From assembly GCF_013410115.1 (NCBI RefSeq), contig NZ_JACCCV010000001.1, forward strand, positions 620,001 to 684,000: a stretch of 64,000 nucleotides of DNA. Direction: 5' to 3'. A program made the position numbers and the translations under genes. The notes under the pieces were generated by a model, which searched no databases, had not been told where the DNA came from, and saw only the letters and a program-made list of their open reading frames with translations. The DNA is from Tunturiibacter gelidiferens. GTDB lineage: Bacteria > Acidobacteriota > Terriglobia > Terriglobales > Acidobacteriaceae. Shown here piece by piece: positions 1 to 8,537 of this stretch. Every line of letters starts with the position of its first letter. Positions within the stretch are counted from its first letter, which is position 1.

Positions 1-3
1 CAG

Positions 4-129
4 CATGGCGGTCCCTTGTGGGGACATGCATGGCGGCCCTTTGGATCAGAATGAAAGCCCCATGGGGGTAGGATGAAGGCCCTTGGGCCGGACGAAGGCC
101 CCACGGGCAGATGACTGCCCCGTTTGGGA
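4..129. repeat. Degenerate tandem array of about 20-bp hairpin-forming units
   Basis: About six imperfect units follow one another, each resembling GATGAAGGCCCCTTGGGGC. They begin near positions 4, 28, 50, 72, 91 and 110. Most units can fold on themselves (for example GGCCCTTGGGCC around 78-89), so each is a small palindrome. No reading frame fits the array. It lies downstream of the GH27 gene stop, so it might act as a 3' element of that transcript. Unit borders were judged by eye. Confidence 0.55.
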
Positions 130-178
130 ACGGATGAGGCGCGATTGCTGGGCTGGATGGGCGGACTGAGGCCAGCCT

Positions 179-1372
179 TTATTTGCTCAGGATGAGTAGG
201 GCGACGCCGTGCTTTGGGATATTGCGGGAGTAGATGCCGGTGCGTTTCCCCAGATCTTTGTTCTCCCAGACGTCGTGGAGGGTCGCTCCTTGAGCGAAGC
301 CGATTTGAGTCAGGTCGAGAGCTATGTCGCGTGAGTCTCCGGCGGTGTTGAACAGGCCGACAGCTACTCTTCCGTCGGCGAGGGGTTTGGTCCAGACGGA
401 GAAGTCTCCGCGCTGGTAGAGGCGGGTGGCTTGCTTGCCGAGGGAGTCCTGATCGATTGCGATTGCCTCTTTGTTGAGGAGGATGCTTTTGTCTTCGGGG
501 GTCATTTTGCTGAGATCGTTGCCGGCGAGCAGAGGCGCGGCGAGGAGTGCCCAGAGGCTCATGTGGGTTCGGTACTCGTCTGTGGTCATGTGGCCGTTGC
601 CGACTTCGAGCATGTCGGGATCGTTCCAGTGACCGGGGCCGGCGAAGGGGGCGAGATCAGCTTGTTCGAGGCCGATGATGGTCATGCGGCCGTAGGTGTC
701 GTTGATGTCGTCGGTGGTTCGCCACATCTGTGCGCCGACTTCCGGACCCCACTTCCAGACTTCTGCTACGCCGTACTGGCAGAGGCTGTAGAAGATCGGG
801 CGGTTGGTTGCTTTGAGGGCGTCGCCCATCTTGCGGTAGGCGTCGATCATCATCTTGAAGGCGGCATCGGTGTTGCCGTTGTTCTTTGCGGTGAGCTCGC
901 GCATGGGGTCCTGCATGGAGCAGAGGTCGTACTTGAGAAAGTCGACGCCCCATCCGGCGTACATCTTTGCGTCCTGGACCTCGTGGCCGAGGCTGCCTTC
1001 GAAACCTCCACAGGTCTTGGGGCCGGGCGAGGAGTAGATGCCGAACTTGAGACCCTTGGAATGGATGTAGTCGCCGAGTTTCTTCATGTCGGGAAAACGA
1101 TCGTTGGGATGGAGTTCTCCGTTGGCGTCGCGGGTGCCCTGCCAGGTGTCGTCGACGTTGACGTAGATGTACCCGGCGTCGCGCATGCCGGTGGAGACGA
1201 TGAGATCAGCTGCGGTTCGGACGTCCGCGTCGGTGACATGCTCTGCGAAGTGGTTCCAGCTATTCCAGCCCATTGGTGGGGTTGCGGCGAGAGTGGACTG
1301 GCCGCGCAGAGTTGGAGACTGGCCGATACAGAGAAGAACGAACGGGATCAGGACTGCTTTGCGAAGAACCAT
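179..1372 (-). CDS. GH27 alpha-galactosidase, exported
   Basis: The 397-residue protein should hydrolyse terminal alpha-galactosyl residues of oligo- or polysaccharides outside the cytoplasm. An N-terminal hydrophobic signal (residues 1-25) precedes the GH27/GH36 clan barrel. Seen motifs are MGWNSWNHF at 34-42, NVDDTWQ at 72-78, FLKYDLC at 145-151 with the predicted nucleophile D149, and WRTTDDIND at 217-225 with predicted acid/base D222. The C-terminal part is the usual beta domain. The same frame stays open far upstream to about 2125, but that part is Arg/His/Pro-rich antisense shadow of the PEP-CTERM gene. The ATG at 1372 directly precedes the signal peptide and gives the normal family length. 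It lies downstream of the PEP-CTERM gene with a 125-bp gap. Family assignment is firm; the natural substrate is inferred. Confidence 0.93.
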   Translation of the reverse strand: MVLRKAVLIPFVLLCIGQSPTLRGQSTLAATPPMGWNSWNHFAEHVTDADVRTAADLIVSTGMRDAGYIYVNVDDTWQGTRDANGELHPNDRFPDMKKLGDYIHSKGLKFGIYSSPGPKTCGGFEGSLGHEVQDAKMYAGWGVDFLKYDLCSMQDPMRELTAKNNGNTDAAFKMMIDAYRKMGDALKATNRPIFYSLCQYGVAEVWKWGPEVGAQMWRTTDDINDTYGRMTIIGLEQADLAPFAGPGHWNDPDMLEVGNGHMTTDEYRTHMSLWALLAAPLLAGNDLSKMTPEDKSILLNKEAIAIDQDSLGKQATRLYQRGDFSVWTKPLADGRVAVGLFNTAGDSRDIALDLTQIGFAQGATLHDVWENKDLGKRTGIYSRNIPKHGVALLILSK

Positions 1373-1497
1373 CGGTTGCCTCCGAGAACTAGAGAAGCAT
1401 ATACCGCCGGACGGTTTTCTCTTGCACAGACAGTCTTTGGTTGTCGGGATCTCGATGGGTCTTTGGCGAATTGAGCTTCGGGTGATGAGGTCGAAGG

Positions 1498-2205
1498 TCA
1501 GCTTCGGAGTCTTCTGCGGACGAGTGTGAGAGTTCCCGTGAGTCCGGTCGCGAGTAGGACGAGAGTGCTGGGCTCCGGCACCGCAGGCGGCGGGGTGAGA
1601 TCGGTGATGGTGATGGCGGATGGGCCGCCGGTTGCGTCGAGGAAGGTCTGGGTGGTGACGGTGCCGTTGGTGTTCAGATTGAGGAGGCCGAGGAAGCCGT
1701 CGGGATTTGCGGTGAGGATGGGCGCCATATTGTCGTCGAAGAGGCTGATGGCGAAGGTGCTGCCAGAGAGTGAGGTGCCGTTGGGGGAGTCGACTGCGGG
1801 ACCGCTGAGCCCGACGGTGAAGGTGATGGGAACACCGGCTGAGGGCAGGTAGATGCTGCCGAAGGCGTCGTTGTACGGGGTCTGGTTGTCGAAGCTGATA
1901 TCGGTAGGGCCGCCTCCGAAGCCGTCGGAGACGTCTCCGGTGAGGGAAAAGCCGTAGTTGATGCAGCAGGTGGGCACGGAGGCGTCTGCGTAGGCGAGTT
2001 GCGTGCCGGGAAGCTGGCCGGGGTTGAACTGCAGATCGAGGAAGTACTCGAACTGGTCGCCGCTGGGGAGGGTTGAGGTGTCGATGGAGATGGAGTAGGT
2101 GTCCGCGTGAGCCGAAGGGGCGCAAGAGAGGATGAGGACGGCAAGGAGAGCGGCTGTATGGGCGAGGAAGCTGCGTGGGGTCTTGGTGGCTGAGGCGGTT
2201 TTCAT
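1498..2205 (-). CDS. PEP-CTERM sorting domain protein
   Basis: The 235-residue secreted protein has a signal peptide ending near AHA-D (residue 35) and an acidic, Gly/Asp/Ser-rich beta-type body. Its C-terminus is a textbook PEP-CTERM signal: VPEPSTLVLLATGLTG from about residue 209, a hydrophobic segment, and a terminal basic run RRRLRS. Such tails are recognised by exosortase-type transpeptidases that process proteins bound for the cell surface or extracellular matrix. No exosortase is visible in this window. The body resembles a family of PEP-CTERM proteins without known activity. Its ATG starts one base after the stop codon of the upstream FG-GAP gene, so the two are probably translationally coupled and share one transcript. 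Confidence 0.85.
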   Translation of the reverse strand: MKTASATKTPRSFLAHTAALLAVLILSCAPSAHADTYSISIDTSTLPSGDQFEYFLDLQFNPGQLPGTQLAYADASVPTCCINYGFSLTGDVSDGFGGGPTDISFDNQTPYNDAFGSIYLPSAGVPITFTVGLSGPAVDSPNGTSLSGSTFAISLFDDNMAPILTANPDGFLGLLNLNTNGTVTTQTFLDATGGPSAITITDLTPPPAVPEPSTLVLLATGLTGTLTLVRRRLRS

Positions 2206-2206
2206 G

Positions 2207-4333
2207 TCAGAGCGCTCCCGTGTAAGCGACGAGGGTGTAGGTGATGCTGGCGTTGAAGGGGTTGTTGAAACGGACGAGGATCTGCGCGGATTTGCCCGGG
2301 AGGAGTCCGCCGGGGATGGTGAAGAAGCCTTCGTTCTTTGGAACTGTGGGATTGGCGAGTGTGATGGTTGCGGGCAGGTTGGTGAATCCGATCTGGAGGG
2401 GGCCCGCGATGGCAGAGCTGCCGGTATTTGTGACGGTGAGGGTTCCGCTGTAGGTGTTGGTGACGCGGCTATAGACGAAGCCGGTGCTGGTGAAGTGGAG
2501 CTTTGCGGTGACGTTGGGGAAGGTGATGAGATCGAAGGGCGGGGAGGTGCTGGGCTTGTAGTCGGTCGATCCGGAGTAGTGGGCTGTCACGACGTGATCG
2601 GTGTCGGGCTGGAGGGGGATGTTGTCGATGGTGGCTTGTTTGGTGTGCTCGACGAGCTGAGTGAAGACGGTGGTAGAGAGGTTGTTGGTGTAGAGAAGGG
2701 ACGCTACGTCGGGGATGCCGTCGCCGTTGTAGTCTCCGAGGGTGAAGCCCTGATAGGACAAGGTGTTTTGCGAGATGGGCGGCGAGGCGAAGCTGCCGTT
2801 GCCGTTGCCGAGGAGGATCTTCAGATTTGCGGGGCCGTTGGGTGCGGTTGCCGTGGAGGCGATGAGGACGTCCTCTTTTCCGTCGCCATTGAAGTCGGCT
2901 GCGGCTATCTGATAGGGCAGGGCGCCGGGCAGCGAGACAGGAGGTTTGAGCGCGAAGGTGCCGTCGCCGTTGCCGGTGAGGAGGTCGAGGGTGCTGTCGC
3001 TGTTGGCGACGATGAGATCGGGGATGCCGTCGTCGGTGAAGTCGGCTACGTCAAGCGAGTTGACGTAGTGCGGGTAGGGAATGGAGGACTTGAGAGTGAA
3101 GGTGCCGTCGCCGTCGCCGTTGCCGGTGTAGATGAGGATGGGATAGATGCCGGGCGAGGTGTAGTTCTCGGAGGTGGTGATGAGGTCAGGGATGCCGTCG
3201 CCGTTGAGGTCGCGAAGTACGGTGGGGGGCCAGGTGATGATGCTGGATGCAGGGACGGTGAGGGTGAAGGTGCCATCGCCTTTGCCGAGGAGAATAGCCG
3301 GATTGCTGAAGCTCTGGCTTCCGGAGAGCATGAGGTCGGGGATGCCGTCGCCATTGATGTCGGCTACAAGAACGGGTGGGCCGACGCAGGAGGGGATGGA
3401 AGTTGGGGTCTGGGCGGTGAAGGTGCCGTCGCCTTTGCCGAGCATGGGAGTGATGCTGCAGGAGAAGGCGTCGTAGACGGCGAGGTCGAGGATGCCGTCG
3501 CCGTTGAAGTCTCCGGAGGCGAAGGCGGGGGGGAACTCGGTGGTAAGGGGGACGGTGGTGGAGCGGAAGGTGCCGTCGCCGTTGCTGAGGAGGGTGACGA
3601 GGTTGCTGGTGCCGAGATTCTGGTCCTGGTTGTTGTCGTCGTAGGCAAGGGCGGCGAGGTCGGCGAGGCCGTCGTTGTTGAAGTCGCCGGAGAGGACCTG
3701 GAGGAAGCTGTTGGCGTAGGTGGCGAGGGTGAAGGGGGAGAGCTGCGCCTTGGTGGGCAGGGCATTGATAGAGGCTGTGCCGAGGGTGAGTGGGGTTCCG
3801 TTGTGGACAACGTCGGAGAAGGAGACTGTGCCGGTGAGAGGTGAGGTCCCGAGACCACCGACGATGGCGGAGAGGTTGGAGCGGCCGCTGGAGGCAGTGG
3901 TTGCTGTGACTGGGCCGACGGAGGATTCGCTGAGGCCGGTGATGGTGAGGGACTGCGTGGCAGAGGTGCTGGGTTGGCGGGGGACGGGGCTGTGAGGCGT
4001 TCCCTGAAAGACAGCTTTGAGGCTGTAGGTGTTGGGACTGAGGCGGAGGTGCAGCTTTGCGGTGCCGGCGGAGGTGAGCTGGGCGGTGCCGAGGATGGCG
4101 GCGTCCTCGCAGTGGGCGGCGTTGGCGTTACAGAAGAGGACGAGGCCGGGATGGACGGGAGAGCCGGCGGAGGTGACTCTCGCGGTGAGGACGATGGCTG
4201 TGTTGGTTCCGGCGGTGGAAGGGGAGATGGTGAGGGCGGTTTGGGTGGGTGTGGGCGCCTGTGCATGGAGCGTGGCCAGGAGAGCGAGGGTGATGGCGGA
4301 TGTGCGAGAGAGCGACTTCCAGAGTGGTCTCAT
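2207..4333 (-). CDS. Secreted FG-GAP/VCBS repeat protein with Ig-like domain
   Basis: The 708-residue protein has a signal peptide (about residues 1-25, cleavage near LHA-Q), an Ig-like bacterial domain (about 30-120), then at least seven FG-GAP/VCBS calcium-binding repeats. The repeats have cores such as GDFNGDGILDLAV, ADINGDGIPDLM, ADFNGDGKEDVLI and GDYNGDGIPDV and form a beta-propeller typical of surface adhesion or matrix proteins. A C-terminal beta domain (about 590-708) resembles choice-of-anchor or Ig-like folds. GAGGAG sits 5 nt before the ATG. The next gene, a PEP-CTERM protein, begins one base after this stop. The coupling suggests a surface-layer or biofilm role, which is inference; no enzymatic motif is visible. 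Confidence 0.85.
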   Translation of the reverse strand: MRPLWKSLSRTSAITLALLATLHAQAPTPTQTALTISPSTAGTNTAIVLTARVTSAGSPVHPGLVLFCNANAAHCEDAAILGTAQLTSAGTAKLHLRLSPNTYSLKAVFQGTPHSPVPRQPSTSATQSLTITGLSESSVGPVTATTASSGRSNLSAIVGGLGTSPLTGTVSFSDVVHNGTPLTLGTASINALPTKAQLSPFTLATYANSFLQVLSGDFNNDGLADLAALAYDDNNQDQNLGTSNLVTLLSNGDGTFRSTTVPLTTEFPPAFASGDFNGDGILDLAVYDAFSCSITPMLGKGDGTFTAQTPTSIPSCVGPPVLVADINGDGIPDLMLSGSQSFSNPAILLGKGDGTFTLTVPASSIITWPPTVLRDLNGDGIPDLITTSENYTSPGIYPILIYTGNGDGDGTFTLKSSIPYPHYVNSLDVADFTDDGIPDLIVANSDSTLDLLTGNGDGTFALKPPVSLPGALPYQIAAADFNGDGKEDVLIASTATAPNGPANLKILLGNGNGSFASPPISQNTLSYQGFTLGDYNGDGIPDVASLLYTNNLSTTVFTQLVEHTKQATIDNIPLQPDTDHVVTAHYSGSTDYKPSTSPPFDLITFPNVTAKLHFTSTGFVYSRVTNTYSGTLTVTNTGSSAIAGPLQIGFTNLPATITLANPTVPKNEGFFTIPGGLLPGKSAQILVRFNNPFNASITYTLVAYTGAL

Positions 4334-4517
4334 GATGACTCCTCGGCAACAGCAGACGAGCGAAGGAGATGCAGGTGGAATAGGACGGTTGCTGCTTTGG
4401 GCCGGTCTTCATGGCCGGTCTTTAGAGCCGGTCGATGATTCCGATCGGAATGCGTGTCTGCTGGATTACGTTTAGCTCCTCGAGACGGCGGGCCTCGAAT
4501 TCTGGAGTTGCAGACAC
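4334..4517 (-). promoter_or_regulatory. Structured leader with 13-bp repeats and palindromes upstream of the FG-GAP gene
   Basis: The region upstream of the FG-GAP start holds several ordered elements. The 7-mer GCCGGTC (plus strand) recurs at 4401, 4414 and 4427, an exact 13-bp period. A perfect 14-bp palindrome ATTCCGATCGGAAT lies at 4438-4451. An 8-bp inverted repeat (GTGTCTGC at 4454-4461, GCAGACAC at 4510-4517) encloses a second pair (TCGAG at 4480-4484, CTCGA at 4494-4498). These could be operator sites, an RNA leader, or both. I could not match them to a known riboswitch class. About 100 bp further, up to the ABC-F stop at 4618, shows nothing clear. Confidence 0.4.
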
Positions 4518-4617
4518 GGTAGCACGGGATGGCTTGGTTGGGTCATGCTCTTTGGATTAAGTTCTGAGCGTGTGGTGGGCGGGTGGGTTTGTCTGCTTGG
4601 GAAGAGAGAGGTGGCAC

Positions 4618-6588
4618 TCAGGCCAGCTGCTGCTCTTCGAGGGTGAGGGAGAGGTCCTCCCATTCGGCGAGGAGGATGGTGCGTTTTGTGCGGAGGTCGT
4701 CGAGCTCGGCGGCGTCTCTCTGGGATTGATCGGCGGAGGTGAAGTTTCCTAGACGCTCCTCGGCGGCAGCGATGAGGGACTCGAGGCGGGGAATCTCTTC
4801 TTCGGCGTGGTGGAGGCGGTCTTCGAGCTGCTTGAGCTTGATTGGGTTGAGGCGTTTGATGTTTGCGTTTAGTACGGGTTCGGTGGTTGGCGCTGGGATT
4901 TCGACTACAGGCGGAGGTGTGGGTGTTGCGGCGAGCAAATTTGTGATCTGTTCGGTTACTTTTTCGGGGCCGCCCTGTTTGCGCCAGAGGTAGTCCTCGT
5001 AGTTGCCGGGGTAGATGTGGAGGCGGCGGTCTTCGACCTCGAAGACGCGAGTGGCCAGGCCGTCGATGAAGTAGCGGTCGTGCGAGACGAAGAGGACGGT
5101 GCCGGTGAAGTTGCGGATGGCGTCGAGGAGGACGTCTTTGGCGCGGAGATCGAGGTGGTTGGTGGGCTCGTCGAGGAGCAGGAAGTTGGAGGGCGAGACG
5201 AGCATCTTGGCCATCGCGTAACGGTTGCGTTCGCCGCCGGAGAGGACGCCGAGTTTCTTGAAGACGTCGTCGCCGGAGAACATGAAGCAGCCGAGGAGGG
5301 AGCGGAGTTCGACGACGGGGACTTTGGGGGCGGCGCCGCTGATGTCGTCGAGCATGCCGGCGGCGGGGTCGAGGACTTTGTACTGATCTTGCGCGAAGAA
5401 GTCGGAGAGGACGTTGTGGCCTTCGCGGATGGTGCCTGCGGTGGGTTCTTCCTGTCGGCTGAGTAGGCGGATGAGGGTGGATTTGCCTGCGCCGTTGGCG
5501 CCTACGAGAGCGATGCGGTCGCCGCGTTCGATGGTGAAGCTGAGGTCGTCGAGGATTAGTTTTTCGCCGCCGGTTGGCGTGGGGTAGATCTTTTTGAGGT
5601 TGTTGACTTCAAGGACGGTGCGGCCGCTTGCCGGGGGCTGCGGGATGGAGAAGTGAATGGTGGACTCGTCTTCGGGGACTTCGATGCGTTCGATCTTTTC
5701 GAGTTCCTTGATGCGGGACTGAACTTGCTTGGCCTTGGTGGCCTGGTAGCGGAAGCGATTGATGAAGGCTTCGAGGGCGTCGATGCGGTCGCGCTGATTC
5801 TTGTACGCATTCATCAGTTGCGTGCGGCGCTCTTCTTTTTGCGCGACGTACTTCTCGTAGTTGCCGTGGTAGGTGTGCATGCGCTTGTTCCAGAGTTCGA
5901 CGGTTTTGTTGACGGTGACGTCGAGGAAGTAGCGGTCGTGCGAGATGAGGATGTAGGCGTTGGGATAGTCGTGGAGATAGGTTTCGAGCCAGTTGCGGGA
6001 TTCGATGTCGAGGTGGTTGGTGGGCTCGTCGAGAAGGAGGAGGGAGGGTTTTTGGAGCAGGAGCTTGGCGAGCGCGATGCGCATCTGCCAGCCGCCGGAG
6101 AACTCTTCGGTGTTGCGGTCCCAGTCTTCTTTGGCGAAGCCGAGGCCGCCGAGGACGGCGCCTACCTGCGAGTCGAGGTTGTAGATGTCGTGGACGTGGA
6201 GCTGGTCGGCGATGTCGGAGTAGCGCTCGGCGGCGGTGGCGTACTCTTTCGATTTTGGGTCGGCCTCGGAGAGGGTGGTGGTGAGTTCGATGGACTCGCG
6301 CTCGAGCTCGTGGAGGTGGTCGAAGACGGAGAGGCATTCGGAGAAGACGGTGCGGCCGCGGAGGGCGAGGCCGTCCTGCGGGAGATAGCCGAGGGTGACG
6401 CCTTTGTTGCGGGTGATGGTGCCGTAGTCGAGGGACTCGATGCCGCCGATGATCTTGAGGAGGGTGGATTTGCCGGTGCCGTTGCCGCCGACCAGACCTG
6501 TGCGCTCGTCTGGGTTGATGAGCCAGTTCGCGTCTTCGAAGAGGAGTTTTTGGCCGAAGCGTTTGCCGGCTGCTGAGAGTTGGAGCAT
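4618..6588 (-). CDS. ABC-F family ATPase
   Basis: The 656-residue cytosolic protein has two ABC ATPase domains in tandem and no membrane segments, the ABC-F plan. These proteins bind ribosomes and modulate translation or give target protection against antibiotics. Domain 1 has Walker A GGNGTGKST (34-42), signature FSGGW (163-167) and Walker B LLLLDEPTNHLD (183-194). The linker with coiled coil spans about 245-305. Domain 2 has GANGAGKST (363-371), LSGGE (449-453) and LLLDEPTNHLD (470-480). A charged C-terminal coiled coil (about 585-655) resembles the Uup-type tail that binds nucleic acid. The ATG at 6588 begins directly with the ABC fold (MLQLSAAGKRFG). Subtype is unresolved; Uup/YheS-like seems more likely than EttA. 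Confidence 0.93.
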   Translation of the reverse strand: MLQLSAAGKRFGQKLLFEDANWLINPDERTGLVGGNGTGKSTLLKIIGGIESLDYGTITRNKGVTLGYLPQDGLALRGRTVFSECLSVFDHLHELERESIELTTTLSEADPKSKEYATAAERYSDIADQLHVHDIYNLDSQVGAVLGGLGFAKEDWDRNTEEFSGGWQMRIALAKLLLQKPSLLLLDEPTNHLDIESRNWLETYLHDYPNAYILISHDRYFLDVTVNKTVELWNKRMHTYHGNYEKYVAQKEERRTQLMNAYKNQRDRIDALEAFINRFRYQATKAKQVQSRIKELEKIERIEVPEDESTIHFSIPQPPASGRTVLEVNNLKKIYPTPTGGEKLILDDLSFTIERGDRIALVGANGAGKSTLIRLLSRQEEPTAGTIREGHNVLSDFFAQDQYKVLDPAAGMLDDISGAAPKVPVVELRSLLGCFMFSGDDVFKKLGVLSGGERNRYAMAKMLVSPSNFLLLDEPTNHLDLRAKDVLLDAIRNFTGTVLFVSHDRYFIDGLATRVFEVEDRRLHIYPGNYEDYLWRKQGGPEKVTEQITNLLAATPTPPPVVEIPAPTTEPVLNANIKRLNPIKLKQLEDRLHHAEEEIPRLESLIAAAEERLGNFTSADQSQRDAAELDDLRTKRTILLAEWEDLSLTLEEQQLA

Positions 6589-6628
6589 TCTGCTTCTATT
6601 TTCTCATTGGAGCGTGAAACGCGTGTGT

Positions 6629-6819
6629 GTCCTGCGGACGGGCGCCCTGCGCGGGCGGCGGTCACTTCGTGACTTGTGTACCGGTCTTGGCGGGTCATCT
6701 GCACAGGGCCTCCCGTTGGTCGGCACGGAATTTAGTTTGCGACCAGCGGGAGCACCTCGCGAAGCAATTGTGGGTCACGAAGTGACCGCTGCCCGCGCAG
6801 GGCGCTCGTCCGGCAGGAC
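6629..6819. repeat. Large palindromic interspersed element (copy 1, both arms)
   Basis: Two arms of about 45 bp face each other. Positions 6629-6673 and 6774-6819 are reverse complements except for one indel and two mismatches (core GCCCTGCGCGGGC). An inner pair, CTCCCGTTGGTC at 6710-6721 and GACCAGCGGGAG at 6741-6752, makes a second stem. The left half (arm, middle and CTCCCGTTGGTCGGC end) recurs with moderate divergence at 18972-19070. No open frame or transposase lies within. It fills the gap between the divergent ABC-F and DUF4139 genes. It is probably a non-autonomous repeat of the genome (REP/MITE-like), which is inference. Confidence 0.75.
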
Positions 6820-6909
6820 AGGATTTAGATGAGCTTGTTGTCCATGTTTGCTGTTCTTCTCCGTCTAACAGTGTGTTTTCATACTCATGCTGTGCTCCAG
6901 GGATATCTC

Positions 6910-8421
6910 ATGATCCGATGTTTCGCTTTTCTGCCTCTGCTTGCCTTCTCTTATGTCGTGGCGCAGGAGCCCACGACCGCGCCGACCCGGCTCACCATCT
7001 ACAACCAGGACTTTGCCGTCGCTCGCACGACGGTTCCGCTCGATCTTCACGCGGGATCGAACGAAGTTCTGACGACGAATGTGACAAGGCAACTTGAGCC
7101 GGATTCGGTGGTGCTTCGCGACCCGAGTGGTCGCAATCTAGTGCGTGTGGCCGAGCAGAACTATGACGCGGCGGTGGTGGACCAGCAGTGGATGATGGAG
7201 AAGTACGAGGGCAAGACGATCGATTTTCAGATTCAAGGACCGCAGGTGAGGGAGAGTGCAACGGGTGAGCGGCAGGTGGTTCCGGCGACAACTGTGGAGG
7301 GCCGGATCATTCGAGCGGGCGGGCAGGCGGCGAATGGATATCCGTATAACCAACCGTTGATCGAAGTTGGCGGGAAGATGCAGTTCTCCATGCCTGGAAC
7401 TCCGGTGTTTCCGGCGACGACGGACGGCCTGTTGTTGAAGCCTACGCTGCGGTGGCAGATTGATGCCGAGAAGGCTGCGCGGTTCTCTGCGGAGCTTGAT
7501 TACATTACACATGGGATGAACTGGCAGGCCACCTACAACGTGGTGGTGCCGGAGACAGCCGATACGACGGGGCCGGAGCTGGCTGAGATTATCGGCTGGG
7601 TGACCATCGAGAACAAGACGGGTAGCGACTTTCCTGAAGCGACGATTCAGTTGATGGCGGGGGATGTGGCGAAGATCCAGGAGTTGCAGGGCCGATATCG
7701 TACTTGGGCGAATGTCAACCAGAGCGTCGCGGTTCTGGCTTCGGCAGGTCCCCAAGTGACTCAGAAGGCGTTTGACGATTTCCATCTGTACGATCTTCAT
7801 CGCACGGTCTCGCTTCGTAATGAGGAGACGAAGCAGGTGCAGTTTCTCGAGGCCTCGAATGTGACCGTTCGGCGGACGTATCAGTTTGAAGGAAACGGCA
7901 CTGTTGAGCAGGTTTTTTATCCTGGATACCATAACGATCAGATCGGATTTTCGCACTCCGGCAACACACGCGTTTCGATCTTTGAGGAGATCAAGAACTC
8001 TGAGTCGAACCATCTCGGGATGCCTTTGCCCGCAGGCCGTCTGCGTCTTTATCGGCGCGATACCGGTGGCCAGATGCAGTTTGTGGGAGAGAACATGATC
8101 ATGCACACGCCGGCGGAGCAGACAGTAAAAGTGACTAGTGGGAGCGCCTTCGACCTGACTGCGGCGCGGCGTCAGACCGACTTCAAAGTGGACAATATGA
8201 GGCGGGAGATGGATGAGAGCTTTGAGATCAAGCTCTCGAATCAGAAGGCCCAGCCGGTGACGATTCACGCCGTGGAACACATGGGTCGCGGAGAGAACTG
8301 GGAGATCGTCGGGAAGTCTGCTGAGTTCACCAAACGTGACAGCTCCACGATCGACTTCCCCGTGACGGTGCCAGCGAAAGGCGAAGCGATCCTCAGCTAC
8401 ACGGTGCACTATAGCTGGTAG
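6910..8421 (+). CDS. DUF4139 domain-containing secreted protein
   Basis: The 503-residue protein has a signal peptide (MIRCFAFLPLLAFSYVVAQ) followed directly by LTIYNQDFAVAR, the N-terminal signature of the DUF4139 family. The remainder is beta-rich, including the segment around YNVVVPETADTTGPELAEI, with a conserved C-terminal part ending in LSYTVHYSW. The molecular role of DUF4139 proteins is not established. A mucoidy-inhibitor-like relationship is sometimes assigned to the superfamily. The frame is open further upstream to 6829, but the ATG at 6910 immediately precedes the signal peptide and is preferred. Transcription would begin just right of the palindromic repeat. Confidence 0.8.
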   Translation: MIRCFAFLPLLAFSYVVAQEPTTAPTRLTIYNQDFAVARTTVPLDLHAGSNEVLTTNVTRQLEPDSVVLRDPSGRNLVRVAEQNYDAAVVDQQWMMEKYEGKTIDFQIQGPQVRESATGERQVVPATTVEGRIIRAGGQAANGYPYNQPLIEVGGKMQFSMPGTPVFPATTDGLLLKPTLRWQIDAEKAARFSAELDYITHGMNWQATYNVVVPETADTTGPELAEIIGWVTIENKTGSDFPEATIQLMAGDVAKIQELQGRYRTWANVNQSVAVLASAGPQVTQKAFDDFHLYDLHRTVSLRNEETKQVQFLEASNVTVRRTYQFEGNGTVEQVFYPGYHNDQIGFSHSGNTRVSIFEEIKNSESNHLGMPLPAGRLRLYRRDTGGQMQFVGENMIMHTPAEQTVKVTSGSAFDLTAARRQTDFKVDNMRREMDESFEIKLSNQKAQPVTIHAVEHMGRGENWEIVGKSAEFTKRDSSTIDFPVTVPAKGEAILSYTVHYSW

Positions 8422-8537
8422 AGCGACATTCCATGGGTGAAGGGTGGTTTGTGGGAGGTCGGCGGGATAGTGTGGATGGGATGCGTGGCTAGAGTCAGGG
8501 AATCCGCTTTAGGGCTGCGGTTCGTACTTAGAGTGAC

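Noticed and set aside
2132..3844. A 570-codon open frame on the plus strand over the FG-GAP gene
   Set aside because: The frame gives a Gly/Glu/Val/Asp-rich product that mirrors the antisense FG-GAP repeats, without a start context or any family motif; it arises from the high GC content.
4334..4617. Known riboswitch (cyclic-di-GMP or cobalamin type) in the FG-GAP leader
   Set aside because: Signature sequences of those classes are missing; only generic stems and repeats can be supported.
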